Shown: positions 25,882-33,721, numbered from the stretch's first letter. The stretch is DNA of 34,229 nt from Fidelibacterota bacterium TCS55 (GCA_001577025.1 LSCF01000011.1:1-34229); one strand, 5' to 3'. The notes: generated by a model from the letters alone, not told the origin. Numbers and translations: made by a program.

Positions 25882-25989
25882 ATGAAAAAATTATGGGATA
25901 AAATTCCATCAAAGTATCAAGGAAGATTAGTAGGCATATTTCTTTTATTATTGGTTATTTGGAGTATGTGGAGTGTTTGGGATAATTAA
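25882..25989 (+). CDS. 35-residue Trp-rich membrane peptide
   Basis: A short frame, MKKLWDKIPSKYQGRLVGIF... through a single membrane helix to '...WSMWSVWDN'. An AGAGGAG ribosome-binding site lies 7-8 nt upstream, 20 nt after the M20 gene stop, which is the main evidence that it is translated. The basic N-terminus and five tryptophans suggest an inner-membrane peptide. No known family. Confidence 0.5.
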   Translation: MKKLWDKIPSKYQGRLVGIFLLLLVIWSMWSVWDN

Positions 25990-26099
25990 GTGAAAATCCT
26001 TTGGGTCTTTGACCGTTCAGTCCCTTGTATGGTATATATAAGTGTGAATAAATTCAGGCATTGAGAATTCAATATTAATTATCACAGCATGGGGGAATT

Positions 26100-26384
26100 A
26101 TGAAACATAAACGAAATCTCATCATCACAGGATTAACGATCATTGGGTTAACCGCAACCTTATTTGCCATCAATACGAATCTGGATACAGATAAGAAAGC
26201 ATGTAAACATGCATCAGGCGAAGTTTGCGATAAAGATTCAATGAAAAATGGGAATTGCAAACACGATAAAAAACATGACGGAAAATCCTGTGATATGCAC
26301 GAGGAAAAAATGGCATCGAGTGAAACATGTGCCATGAATGGCGAAAAAAAAGCATGCTGTAAAAAGAAAGAAAAGAAAGCTTAG
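26100..26384 (+). CDS. Exported Cys/His/Lys-rich peptide, likely metal-binding
   Basis: 94 residues. An N-terminal signal or membrane anchor (about 5-24) is followed by a charged tail with seven cysteines and several histidines ('ACKHASGEVC', 'GNCKHDKKHDGKSCDMH', 'ACCKKKEKKA'). The cysteine/histidine pairs suggest metal binding in the periplasm. The start is the ATG after 'GGGGGAATT'-like sequence at 26088-26099, a workable site. It converges on the TonB-receptor operon, whose other products also look metal-related. No family recognised. Confidence 0.65.
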   Translation: MKHKRNLIITGLTIIGLTATLFAINTNLDTDKKACKHASGEVCDKDSMKNGNCKHDKKHDGKSCDMHEEKMASSETCAMNGEKKACCKKKEKKA

Positions 26385-26410
26385 CTTAAGATTTAGAGCA
26401 GATCTTTTTG

Positions 26411-26441
26411 AAAAGTCCCGTCATTAGATGGGACTTTTTTT
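26411..26441. terminator. Strong terminator after the Cys/His-rich peptide gene
   Basis: AAAAGTCCCGTC-ATTA-GATGGGACTTTT, a 12-bp stem with one G-U pair, ending in a run of T. A second, weaker hairpin follows: AACCCGAT (26463-26470) with ATCGGGGTT (26481-26489), one bulged base. Confidence 0.85.
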
Positions 26442-26520
26442 GTGTACTTAGGTCAGGCTCACAACCCGATTGGAGCGTTAATCGGGGTTTATTGTTTATA
26501 GGATGATGTTGCTAGTTTTT

Positions 26521-26562
26521 TTAACATTTTTGGACCTTTGTTGAATCAGTTCCAAATGTTAA
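26521..26562. terminator. Inverted repeat just downstream of the TonB receptor gene
   Basis: TTAACATTTTTGGA (26521-26534) pairs with TCCAAATGTTAA (26551-26562), a 12-bp stem with two bulged bases and a 16-nt loop. It starts 6 nt past the receptor stop codon. It lacks a T tract on the receptor strand, so it may protect the mRNA end rather than terminate by itself. Confidence 0.45.
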
Positions 26563-26567
26563 TTATA

Positions 26568-28820
26568 TTAAAATAAATACCGATATTGTAGACCTATACT
26601 TCTACCAGATTCAGGCATAATTAATTTGATTTTAGACAAATGGTTATAATAAGTCTCGTCCAAAACATTATTGATCTGAAAGATCAGACGGTGGGAGCTG
26701 TTTAAGGCATTAAATGAGTAACTGCCGAAAATATCAACCAGAAAATATCCCGGTGTTAAAGTCTCAAATTCCGAGATTCTGCTTTGCCTGAAACCTCTTG
26801 TCATTCGCAGAGTGCCCGTTAGATTCTTATCGGATTTGGTTGACAACAAAATTTTCAATTTATCTGCAGGCATATAGGGCAGATGGTTTTTATTCGATGT
26901 ATCCTTCCCTCTTACCAGTGAAAGATCAGCGGAAATATCGAGTCGTTTACCATAATATTTGAGCTGGACCTCTCCTCCACTAATTTGAGTTTTCAGGCCC
27001 ATCATCTGATATTTGTACAGCCAACCGCTTGACCCGCTGCCCCATTCAATAAAATCAGCACCGGCACAGGGATGGGGCTTGCCCGGAACAAATGGTTCTG
27101 CACATTTTCCCATTTGAGTATATTGGTGGAAATTAGGACTGTTGTTCACAAAGCCATTCATCATGAAAGAGAATTGATCTCCACTATATTGGAGGGATGT
27201 TTCAATACCTATTGTTTTTTCAAGTTTCAAATTGGGATTACCAATCTCATAACTGTAGCTCCCGAGATGGGGGCCATCTGAAAACAGGTCTTCAATCCCC
27301 GGTGTTCTTCCAACACTCATTAGGGTTGTTGAAAATTGCCATTTTTCCCAGGATTTGATGAGTGCACCAGATAATGAAAGAAAGGCATATGTCTTTCTAT
27401 TCACATCATTACTGTCAATATTTGAAAAATCAGGCCTTGTCACCGGGTTGACAATTGAATATTCTCCACGAAACGCCCCCTGTCCTATTAAGCCAAATAC
27501 TTTTCTTTCTTGAAACCCGAAAAAAGAAAAATTGGATTCGGTTGTATTAGGAGTCCAATAAAAGCCCCCTGCTTTGAAACGGCGGTATTGGATCGATCCC
27601 CCCAACTCTCTTTTTAAACCTGTCATTTTCGTTTGGATTAAGAAAATATCCTGGCCGAGTATCACGGAAGGGTATGCCTGATTCAACTCGAACTCAGAGT
27701 GAGAATAGTGAATAAATTTTTGATCCAGATCAAATGTCTCAAAACCGATGAGATCAATATGCTGATGATAATTTAATTTTTGAGTGGTCTTTTCCATCTC
27801 CATATCTACGCCGCTGATGTGCCCCTCAGCACTTCCTGGAATTCCGTAGTCCATAGTAATATGTTCAATGGATATGGTTCCTCTTTTATGACCCTTAAAC
27901 CGGGTTAATCCGATAAATCCTTCGGTTGTATTCAATGATGTATTCTTTAAGGTCCCATCAGGTGTTTGCTGGTCTCCAGCTTTTCTATGACTTAAGGAAA
28001 ATCGCAGATTATTGTTTTGGATAGGCGTCAGAACAGAGAAATTATTGAAAAAGCCCTGATTGCCTGTTTCATATCCCGATGTTAAATATGTATGCATGTG
28101 ATCGAATTCAACCACGGGAATCTTATTTTTTTGAATATCAATCACGCCGCTGATACTATTGGAGCCAAAGAGAAGGGTGCGAGGCCCTCGGACAATTTCT
28201 ATTTGCTCTACGCCTCCCAAATCCATACTTAGGGCATGATCAACGGATGTCTGAGATAGATCACCAATTTCAGCACCATTTTCAGTGATCAGGAAACGAT
28301 CCCCGGAATACCCTCTCAAAACAGGGCGGGTTGTCCCCTGTCCCATGGATTGGATCGTAACATTCATCTCATTTTCCAGTGTTTGGGCGATGGATCCTTT
28401 CATCTTTTCCTGTATTCCCTTTCCAGACAGAGAAAAGCTTGAGGGTAATTTTGAAGGATCCAGGTCGGGGTGGATTTCTACATTAATTTCTTCAAAATGG
28501 ATGATTTCAGGCTCCAAGAAAATTTCGCCAACATCAAATTTCACTTTATTGATATTATAAACGAAAGATGTGTCACGGTAACCTACGTTTGAAATTTCAA
28601 GATTGACCCTTTCAAATGGAACATTATCAATTATAAAACGGCCATTATCATTGGTAGCAGAGCCCAACTCAAAATCACGGATAAAGACATTTACATTGGG
28701 CAAAGGTTGCCTAGTGGTTGCCGACAGAATTTTGCCGGTGAGCTGTGCGTTTTGCGCATGCAGATCAACTGTTTGCAGACTGCATGCGCAAACACAGATG
28801 AGTATGGTTCTATTTGACAA
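26568..28820 (-). CDS. ZnuD-like TonB-dependent receptor
   Basis: 750 residues. After a signal peptide ending near 'DLHAQ' comes a carboxypeptidase-regulatory-like domain (about 25-110, 'LTGKILSATTRQPLPNVNV'), then a plug domain (about 120-225) and a 22-strand-type barrel ending in 'LQYRYLF'. The plug sequence 'PVLRGYSGDRFLI', 'SVDHALSMD' and 'IEIVRGPRTLLFGSNSISG' closely resembles ZnuD, the zinc-uptake receptor, rather than siderophore or sugar receptors. Its start overlaps the end of the His-rich lipoprotein gene by 11 nt. Zinc as substrate is inference; copper, cobalt or nickel remain possible. Confidence 0.88.
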   Translation of the reverse strand: MSNRTILICVCACSLQTVDLHAQNAQLTGKILSATTRQPLPNVNVFIRDFELGSATNDNGRFIIDNVPFERVNLEISNVGYRDTSFVYNINKVKFDVGEIFLEPEIIHFEEINVEIHPDLDPSKLPSSFSLSGKGIQEKMKGSIAQTLENEMNVTIQSMGQGTTRPVLRGYSGDRFLITENGAEIGDLSQTSVDHALSMDLGGVEQIEIVRGPRTLLFGSNSISGVIDIQKNKIPVVEFDHMHTYLTSGYETGNQGFFNNFSVLTPIQNNNLRFSLSHRKAGDQQTPDGTLKNTSLNTTEGFIGLTRFKGHKRGTISIEHITMDYGIPGSAEGHISGVDMEMEKTTQKLNYHQHIDLIGFETFDLDQKFIHYSHSEFELNQAYPSVILGQDIFLIQTKMTGLKRELGGSIQYRRFKAGGFYWTPNTTESNFSFFGFQERKVFGLIGQGAFRGEYSIVNPVTRPDFSNIDSNDVNRKTYAFLSLSGALIKSWEKWQFSTTLMSVGRTPGIEDLFSDGPHLGSYSYEIGNPNLKLEKTIGIETSLQYSGDQFSFMMNGFVNNSPNFHQYTQMGKCAEPFVPGKPHPCAGADFIEWGSGSSGWLYKYQMMGLKTQISGGEVQLKYYGKRLDISADLSLVRGKDTSNKNHLPYMPADKLKILLSTKSDKNLTGTLRMTRGFRQSRISEFETLTPGYFLVDIFGSYSFNALNSSHRLIFQINNVLDETYYNHLSKIKLIMPESGRSIGLQYRYLF

Positions 28821-29325
28821 CTATTGGTACATTATTAGTAGAGGTATAATCTGCATGTCCATCGTGCATCAATTCCAGTTTAAAGCTTGTAGAACCAGTG
28901 CTGACACCAATGACTTCGATGGCCATCTCTTCACCATGGTCATGATCATGATCATCTCCGTCGCCATGCTCTTCTTCAACTTCAACGATCGCAATGCTTT
29001 CACTATTACCAGAGACTACGATTTCACCTTCTTCTTCATGGCCGCCATCTTCTTCGTGTTCTATCTCTTTTCCATCGTCACCAAGAAAATGAACAGCCAG
29101 TTCCAGTGTATCATTCACGCTTAAAGTGATTGAACCGGTTTGAGCCCCTTTAAATTCCTTATAGATTTCTACCCCTGCACTATTTTCCAGGATAAATCCT
29201 TCAGCATCGGTATGTTCTTCATCGTGGTCATGATCATCATCTTCACAGCTGATGATAAACAGGGATGAGACTAAGGTCCCAGCTAATATTAAAAAACGCA
29301 AATTAAGGTTTTTTGGGAATAACAT
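28810..29325 (-). CDS. His/Asp/Glu-rich lipoprotein, likely metal-binding
   Basis: 171 residues. Signal 'FLILAGTLVSSLFIISC' places the lipidated cysteine near residue 27, followed at once by the acidic-histidine run 'EDDDHDHDEEHTD' and later by 'HEEDGGHEEEGE' and 'EEEHGDGDDHDHDHGEE'. Between them are beta-rich segments resembling small Ig-like folds. I have the impression that similar lipoproteins recur beside TonB receptors in marine bacteria, but no named family comes to mind. Probably captures a divalent metal at the outer membrane and passes it to the receptor encoded next; this is inference. It lacks any catalytic motif. Confidence 0.75.
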   Translation of the reverse strand: MLFPKNLNLRFLILAGTLVSSLFIISCEDDDHDHDEEHTDAEGFILENSAGVEIYKEFKGAQTGSITLSVNDTLELAVHFLGDDGKEIEHEEDGGHEEEGEIVVSGNSESIAIVEVEEEHGDGDDHDHDHGEEMAIEVIGVSTGSTSFKLELMHDGHADYTSTNNVPIVVK

Positions 29326-29336
29326 TATTTTAATCC

Positions 29337-29357
29337 TTTTGTAAGTGATTTTGTAAG
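29337..29357 (-). promoter_or_regulatory. Tandem TTTTGTAAG direct repeats before the His-rich lipoprotein gene
   Basis: Two identical 9-mers at 29337-29345 and 29349-29357, separated by 3 nt, 12-32 nt upstream of the lipoprotein start. The core TTTTGTAA recurs in the inverted repeat at 29742-29773. The proximal copy also covers the AGGATT-type ribosome-binding zone. Confidence 0.4.
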
Positions 29358-29360
29358 ATT

Positions 29361-29381
29361 AGTGGATTTTGTTTATCCACT
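29361..29381. promoter_or_regulatory. 7-bp hairpin in the metal operon's first intergenic space
   Basis: AGTGGAT-TTTGTTT-ATCCACT, perfect 7-bp stem with a 7-nt loop, between the two upstream genes of the operon. No T tract follows on the minus strand; it could be an attenuator, processing site or operator. Confidence 0.4.
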
Positions 29382-29396
29382 TTTGGTATGTTGATT

Positions 29397-29720
29397 TTAC
29401 AAAAGGATGGAGGGAGGAGCTCTGGAAGCATATGCTACGGCAAAATTATTGAAAATGACATTTGAATTGTATTTATGGAGGCATTCATTTTCATTCCCAA
29501 TATGATTTGGCATATTGTTGAGCACAAAATCGAATCGTAGGTTCTTTAAACATACTTCACAATCCAATTTCCCTATAGCGTGCTCATTATGCTCGCAGTC
29601 AATTGAACACATGCTGTAATTATCGTCTTGCGACCAAATCGCAGATTCAAATATATGTAACTGGAGGTTCAACACTAGTGCAGCAAGCACCAATGAAATT
29701 ATTCGTTTGCCGTGAATCAT
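29397..29720 (-). CDS. Small exported Cys/His protein (DUF2946-like)
   Basis: 107 residues. A hydrophobic N-terminal helix (about 7-22) acts as signal or anchor. The mature part has 'SMCSIDCEHNEH' and 'LDCEVCLKN', two cysteine pairs with nearby histidines, and ends in 'ASRAPPSILL', a tail like the R-(G/A)-P-P ending common in DUF2946-type small proteins found near metal-uptake or copper genes. It is first in the minus-strand operon leading to the His-rich lipoprotein and TonB receptor. Family assignment is tentative; a metal-related role is inferred from residues and place. Confidence 0.6.
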   Translation of the reverse strand: MIHGKRIISLVLAALVLNLQLHIFESAIWSQDDNYSMCSIDCEHNEHAIGKLDCEVCLKNLRFDFVLNNMPNHIGNENECLHKYNSNVIFNNFAVAYASRAPPSILL

Positions 29721-29745
29721 AGACGCGGATATTATGAATAATTTT

Positions 29746-29773
29746 GTAACAAAAAAAAATTATTGTTTGTTAC
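29746..29773 (-). promoter_or_regulatory. Perfect inverted repeat upstream of the metal-uptake operon
   Basis: GTAACAAA-N12-TTTGTTAC, 26-53 nt upstream of the first gene of the operon. Symmetry and location fit a dimeric metalloregulator operator overlapping the promoter. It does not match the Fur, Zur or NikR consensus sequences I know. Confidence 0.5.
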
Positions 29774-29865
29774 CACCCTTTTGATTCGGGATACTATATA
29801 TCTTTTATGAATAAGAAAATTTGTGTTACATTTAATCAACCAAAGCAAATGATAGGAGACAGACC

Positions 29866-30129
29866 ATGATACAACTAATTATGAACACATTGTTTAGCTT
29901 TGTATTCTTTATTTCGGCCGGAACGATTCTGGATACGAAGTTTAAGTTTCACAAATTCGATAAAAAGAACTATCGTATTATTTTTAACCTAAAAAATAAT
30001 GAGTCTGGACACTCCTTTTGTATTAAACATGCAGCCGTAGAAAATATTAAGAAAATAATTCGCTTCGAGGACGGTGTACAAAGAGATATTTACAAGGTAT
30101 CAAAACCTGTTAAAGAAGGGGACAATTAA
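29866..30129 (+). CDS. Hypothetical 87-residue protein
   Basis: Not recognised. The N-terminal stretch 'MIQLIMNTLFSFVFFISAGTIL' looks like a membrane anchor or signal, and the remainder is basic with one cysteine ('SGHSFCIKHAA'). An AGGAGA ribosome-binding site stands upstream of the ATG and a strong terminator follows, which support a real single-gene unit. It is divergent from the metal-uptake operon with 145 nt between start codons, so regulation could be shared. Confidence 0.6.
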   Translation: MIQLIMNTLFSFVFFISAGTILDTKFKFHKFDKKNYRIIFNLKNNESGHSFCIKHAAVENIKKIIRFEDGVQRDIYKVSKPVKEGDN

Positions 30130-30155
30130 AGTTCCTTCTTCACTAAACCACTTAT

Positions 30156-30188
30156 AAAGGAGCTTCTTTAGGGAGGCTCCTTTTTTTT
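30156..30188 (+). terminator. Intrinsic terminator after the 87-residue gene
   Basis: AAAGGAGC (30156-30163) pairs with GCTCCTTT (30176-30183) across a 12-nt loop, running into eight T at 30181-30188. Confidence 0.85.
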
Positions 30189-30245
30189 ATGTATTGGTAC
30201 ACTATTTATTTAAAATTTAAACCTGAATTCAAAGAGGATAATAAC

Positions 30246-30410
30246 ATGTTATGGCTAAAAAGAATGTTACTGGGAGGTTTTATAGTGAATGTAATCTACA
30301 TTGCTTTTATGTTTCTGCTTCCAGATCTATCAATATTGGTGAATACATTAATATCTGGTTCATGTACGGGAGGGATTCTATTTTTCCTTATAAAAAAAGG
30401 ACACATTTAA
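30246..30410 (+). CDS. Small two-helix membrane protein
   Basis: 54 residues from ATG 30246, preferred over an ATG at 30189 because AGAGGATAA lies just upstream and the earlier start sits beside the terminator. Two hydrophobic helices ('MLLGGFIVNVIYIAFMFLL' and 'LVNTLISGSCTGGILFFLI') and a short basic tail. No family recognised. It lies 4 nt before the M24 peptidase gene and may be coupled to it. Confidence 0.5.
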   Translation: MLWLKRMLLGGFIVNVIYIAFMFLLPDLSILVNTLISGSCTGGILFFLIKKGHI

Positions 30411-30414
30411 CCCA

Positions 30415-31743
30415 ATGAAACGATTTTTATTAATATCTGTTTTGTGCATGGCATCCACTTTTTGCCAGAATGGTGATAGCCAGTGGAATACTCAGGCCCT
30501 TCAAAGGTTGATGCATGAATGGGATGTAAAACTTGAAAAAATGGAACTGCACCTTCAGGCATCCATGCGCCGGAATGAAATTGATATGTGGATCATTATG
30601 TCTAGGGAATTCAATGTGGACCCTATGCTGCAAATGTTTGGAGACTACGGTATCTCCGGATGGTATGGGCACCGGAATGCCTACATTTTTTTTGATACAG
30701 GTAATAAATTGGAAAGAACATTGATTGGGACCCACCAAAGTGGGCGCATGAAGGATTTTTTCCCTACGATTATAAGCTACGGTCAAGAGGGGCTAAAGCC
30801 TCATCTTCAAAAGTTTATAAATAAAAGAAACCCTAAAAAAATTGCCATCAACCGTTCAAGGACAGTTTCAATGGCTGATGGTATAACAGTAGAAATGTTA
30901 AAATTTCTGGAAGATGCTATTGGTGAAAAATATGCATCGAGATTGACATCGGCACAACCTGTAATCTTTGATTATATCAATCATCGAACACCAGCAGAAC
31001 TTGCAATTGAAAAAGAAGCCAGTCACCGTACTTGGTTTATTTTAAAGCGCGCATTCTCAAATGAAGTCGTTACGCCAAATAAGACACGCTTAATGGATAT
31101 TTATGGGTTCATCCTACAGGAATGGCAGGATCAAAATCTGGAATTCAATTTTTCTCCCGGGATTACCATTTACAGAAGGGGCGTTAAAGGAGGTATTGAT
31201 GATACAGAAAACCCTTTAGTCATTCCTGGAGATTTATTGCATGTTGATTTTGGGGTGCGATTAATGGGTTTAGTGACGGATCAACAACATGTGGCTTACG
31301 TTTTGCATCCCGATGAAACTGAACCACCTGATGGGCTACAAAAATTGTTTCAGCAATCCGTGATTGTTGGTGATCTTTTTGCAGAAGAATTGAAAGCAGG
31401 AAACATTGGGTACGAGATAAAAAAGACAATTGAATCAAGAGCTCAAAAAATGGGGATTCAGTCCTCAATATACGGTCATACTCAAGGTAATTGGGTCCAC
31501 GGTGCTGGCGCACGAGTAGTGTTTGATTGGCCAGATCGATATGGTGATTTTGCCCGTGAGCCGGTTCGTCCAACAGAGTTTTGGTCCATCGAATACAGTG
31601 TGCAGGGCAAAGTTCCAGAGTGGGATAATCAAATGGTGCGCATCCCCCGAGAGGAAGATGCGGTTATCGAAGAAGACGGAAGTAAAGCAACCTTTATTAT
31701 GGGTCCACAAAAAAAGCTCTGGCTTATTGAGTCAAAAAAATAA
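30415..31743 (+). CDS. Exported M24-family metallopeptidase (Xaa-Pro aminopeptidase-like)
   Basis: 442 residues with signal 'MKRFLLISVLCMASTFCQ'. An N-terminal domain (about 30-190) resembles creatinase-type domains; the C-terminal pita-bread domain has the dinuclear metal ligands D278 in 'HVDFGV', D289 in 'LVTDQQH', H355 in 'YGHTQGN', E393 in 'WSIEYS' and E413 or E414 in 'PREEDAVI'. M24 enzymes remove N-terminal residues before proline or cleave related C-N bonds. The export signal and the altered 'TQGN' context (classical enzymes have a Gly-Ile-Gly neighbourhood) mark it as a divergent subgroup. The substrate is unknown. Confidence 0.85.
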   Translation: MKRFLLISVLCMASTFCQNGDSQWNTQALQRLMHEWDVKLEKMELHLQASMRRNEIDMWIIMSREFNVDPMLQMFGDYGISGWYGHRNAYIFFDTGNKLERTLIGTHQSGRMKDFFPTIISYGQEGLKPHLQKFINKRNPKKIAINRSRTVSMADGITVEMLKFLEDAIGEKYASRLTSAQPVIFDYINHRTPAELAIEKEASHRTWFILKRAFSNEVVTPNKTRLMDIYGFILQEWQDQNLEFNFSPGITIYRRGVKGGIDDTENPLVIPGDLLHVDFGVRLMGLVTDQQHVAYVLHPDETEPPDGLQKLFQQSVIVGDLFAEELKAGNIGYEIKKTIESRAQKMGIQSSIYGHTQGNWVHGAGARVVFDWPDRYGDFAREPVRPTEFWSIEYSVQGKVPEWDNQMVRIPREEDAVIEEDGSKATFIMGPQKKLWLIESKK

Positions 31744-31752
31744 ACTCTAATC

Positions 31753-32745
31753 ATGCGCTATAAATTATTAGGTAAGACTGGTGTAGAAGTCTCTGAACTA
31801 TGTTTGGGCACAATGGCTTTCGGCGGTGATGCTGACAAAAAAGAATCCGCAAAAATGTTCAAACTTTGTCGGGATGCGGGTATAAACATTTTTGATTGTG
31901 CAAATGTATATGAAAAGGGCCGTTCGGAAACTATACTGGGTGAATTAATTGCCGATAGCCGAGATGAGCTAATCATAACAAGTAAAGTATATTTTCCTAT
32001 GGGTGAAGATATTAATGCTAGAGGTGGGTCCAGAAAACATATAATGGCTGCTTTAAACAATAGTCTCAAGCGCCTCAATACAGATTTTATTGATATTTAT
32101 TTTCTCCATCGTTTTGATGATTATACTCCATTAGAGGAAACATTAAGAGCTTTAGAAGATTTAGTTGCAAGTGGGAAAATATTATATCTTGGTGCTAGCA
32201 ATTACGCTGCTTGGCAAGTGGCCAAAGGGCTGGGCATTTCAAACAAAAATGGCTGGAATAGATTTGAGTGTATTCAACCTATGTATAATCTTGTAAAAAG
32301 GCAGGCGGAGGTTGAGATTTTACCTATGGCCATGTCTGAAAAAATAAGTGTATTCAGCTATTCTCCATTGGGAGGCGGGTTATTAACTGGCAAATATGCT
32401 GGAGGTAAACGTCCAGAGAATAGTCGATTGGTTAAAAATAAAATGTATGCAGAAAGATATAGAAACCCTTCACTATTTCATACTGCTGAAGCACTTCAAA
32501 AATTGGCAAAAGAAGAAGGCTTATCACCGATAAGTTTGGCATTAGCTTGGGTAAAAAGTCATCCTGCGATAACGGCACCTATAATTGGTGGTAGAAATGC
32601 TGAGCAGTTAAAGCCTTCTTTGGATTCAGTGAAAATTGAAATGACAGATGAATTACGGAACCGCATTTCAGAATTATCACCTGAGCCGCCTCCTGCTATG
32701 GACTGGAATAAAAAAAATACTGAATTTAATTACGGCCAGCGATAA
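31753..32745 (+). CDS. Aldo/keto reductase
   Basis: 330 residues, an NADPH-dependent (beta/alpha)8 oxidoreductase. The catalytic tetrad is complete: D48 in 'IFDCANVY', Y53, K78 in 'ITSKVYF' and H119 in 'YFLHRFD'. 'SYSPLGGGLLTGKY' and 'PIIGGRNAEQL' form the cofactor site. The sequence type is close to YajO/Tas or potassium-channel beta-like members. It begins 9 nt after the M24 gene, so probably co-transcribed; no shared pathway is evident. Confidence 0.93.
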   Translation: MRYKLLGKTGVEVSELCLGTMAFGGDADKKESAKMFKLCRDAGINIFDCANVYEKGRSETILGELIADSRDELIITSKVYFPMGEDINARGGSRKHIMAALNNSLKRLNTDFIDIYFLHRFDDYTPLEETLRALEDLVASGKILYLGASNYAAWQVAKGLGISNKNGWNRFECIQPMYNLVKRQAEVEILPMAMSEKISVFSYSPLGGGLLTGKYAGGKRPENSRLVKNKMYAERYRNPSLFHTAEALQKLAKEEGLSPISLALAWVKSHPAITAPIIGGRNAEQLKPSLDSVKIEMTDELRNRISELSPEPPPAMDWNKKNTEFNYGQR

Positions 32746-32772
32746 GGTCCGGCCATTTCGAAAGAAATTTAA

Positions 32773-33624
32773 ATGAAAAAAATAATTTTATACTGTTGGA
32801 TAACCTTGATCTATAGCCAAACACCCACTGAGGTATACCTCTTTGAACTCAGTAAAGTGAATGGTCATTATTCCCTTACTAATCCAATCAATATTTCAAA
32901 TAACCCTGGTTATGACAACCAGCCATCATTTATGAAAAACGGGCGGCAAGTATTGTTTGCCTCTACACGGAATCAACAGACTGATATAGTTAGCTATAAT
33001 ATCCGAACAAAGAAAAAAAAGTGGCTGACCAATACAGAGGGTGGCGAATACTCGCCACTACAAATTAGGTCCAGTAATACCTTTTCGGCAATTCGCCTCG
33101 ACCCTGATGGTTATCAGCGGCTGTACTCGTACAGCATGTACTCCGGGGAGTCAACAGAACTGGTGAAAGATTTAAAAATTGGTTACCACGGATGGGTTGG
33201 TAGAGATGAGCTTGTTTCTTTTGTGTTAGGAGAGCCATTCACACTGCAGCATTCCAACATAAAAACGGGTGTAAACACAATTTTAGACGACACCATTGGC
33301 CGAACCATCTTAAAATTACCCAAGTCCAATCAGGTTGCATACATTAGCAAAAAGCAAACACCATGGACGGTGAATACCGTCGATCTGGAATCTGGAGAAA
33401 TTGAAACCATGATTCACACACTAGACGGATCGGAAGACTTTGTGGTCACCCATTCCGGCGTCCTCATTATGGGGAAGGGGAGCGTCCTTTATAATTTCGA
33501 TCCATACAACCATTCGGATTGGGTGCGAATCGCCGATCTTTCAAATTATGGGTTAAAGGGCATCACCCGGTTGGCGATCAGTCCAAAGGCAGATAAGATC
33601 GTTATTGTGGTGGAGGAAGAATAA
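32773..33624 (+). CDS. Exported TolB-like beta-propeller protein
   Basis: 283 residues with a short signal 'MKKIILYCWITLIYS'. WD40/PD40-like TolB repeats are visible: 'DNQPSFMKNGRQVLFASTR', 'GGEYSPLQ' and 'ITRLAISPKADKIVIV'. Periplasmic binding or recognition role, with no catalytic motif. It is 27 nt after the aldo/keto reductase and shares its direction. Confidence 0.75.
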   Translation: MKKIILYCWITLIYSQTPTEVYLFELSKVNGHYSLTNPINISNNPGYDNQPSFMKNGRQVLFASTRNQQTDIVSYNIRTKKKKWLTNTEGGEYSPLQIRSSNTFSAIRLDPDGYQRLYSYSMYSGESTELVKDLKIGYHGWVGRDELVSFVLGEPFTLQHSNIKTGVNTILDDTIGRTILKLPKSNQVAYISKKQTPWTVNTVDLESGEIETMIHTLDGSEDFVVTHSGVLIMGKGSVLYNFDPYNHSDWVRIADLSNYGLKGITRLAISPKADKIVIVVEEE

Positions 33625-33674
33625 AAATTAGTGGTATGAATGGTTCTACCCATAATCAATTAATCAATATAGTA

Positions 33675-33709
33675 AAATCGATGAATGAAATAAGTATACT
33701 CATTGATTT
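33675..33709 (+). promoter_or_regulatory. Hairpin upstream of the EEP gene
   Basis: AAATCGATGA pairs with TCATTGATTT (10 bp, one G-U) across a 15-nt loop, ending 12 nt before the next start codon and next to its ribosome-binding site. It could be a leader hairpin or an operator. Confidence 0.35.
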
Positions 33710-33721
33710 GGAGATAAATTG

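Noticed and set aside
28603-29124. 173-residue plus-strand ORF rich in Phe and Met
   Set aside because: Antisense to the TonB receptor start and to the repetitive His/Asp codons of the lipoprotein; the repetitive codons generate it.
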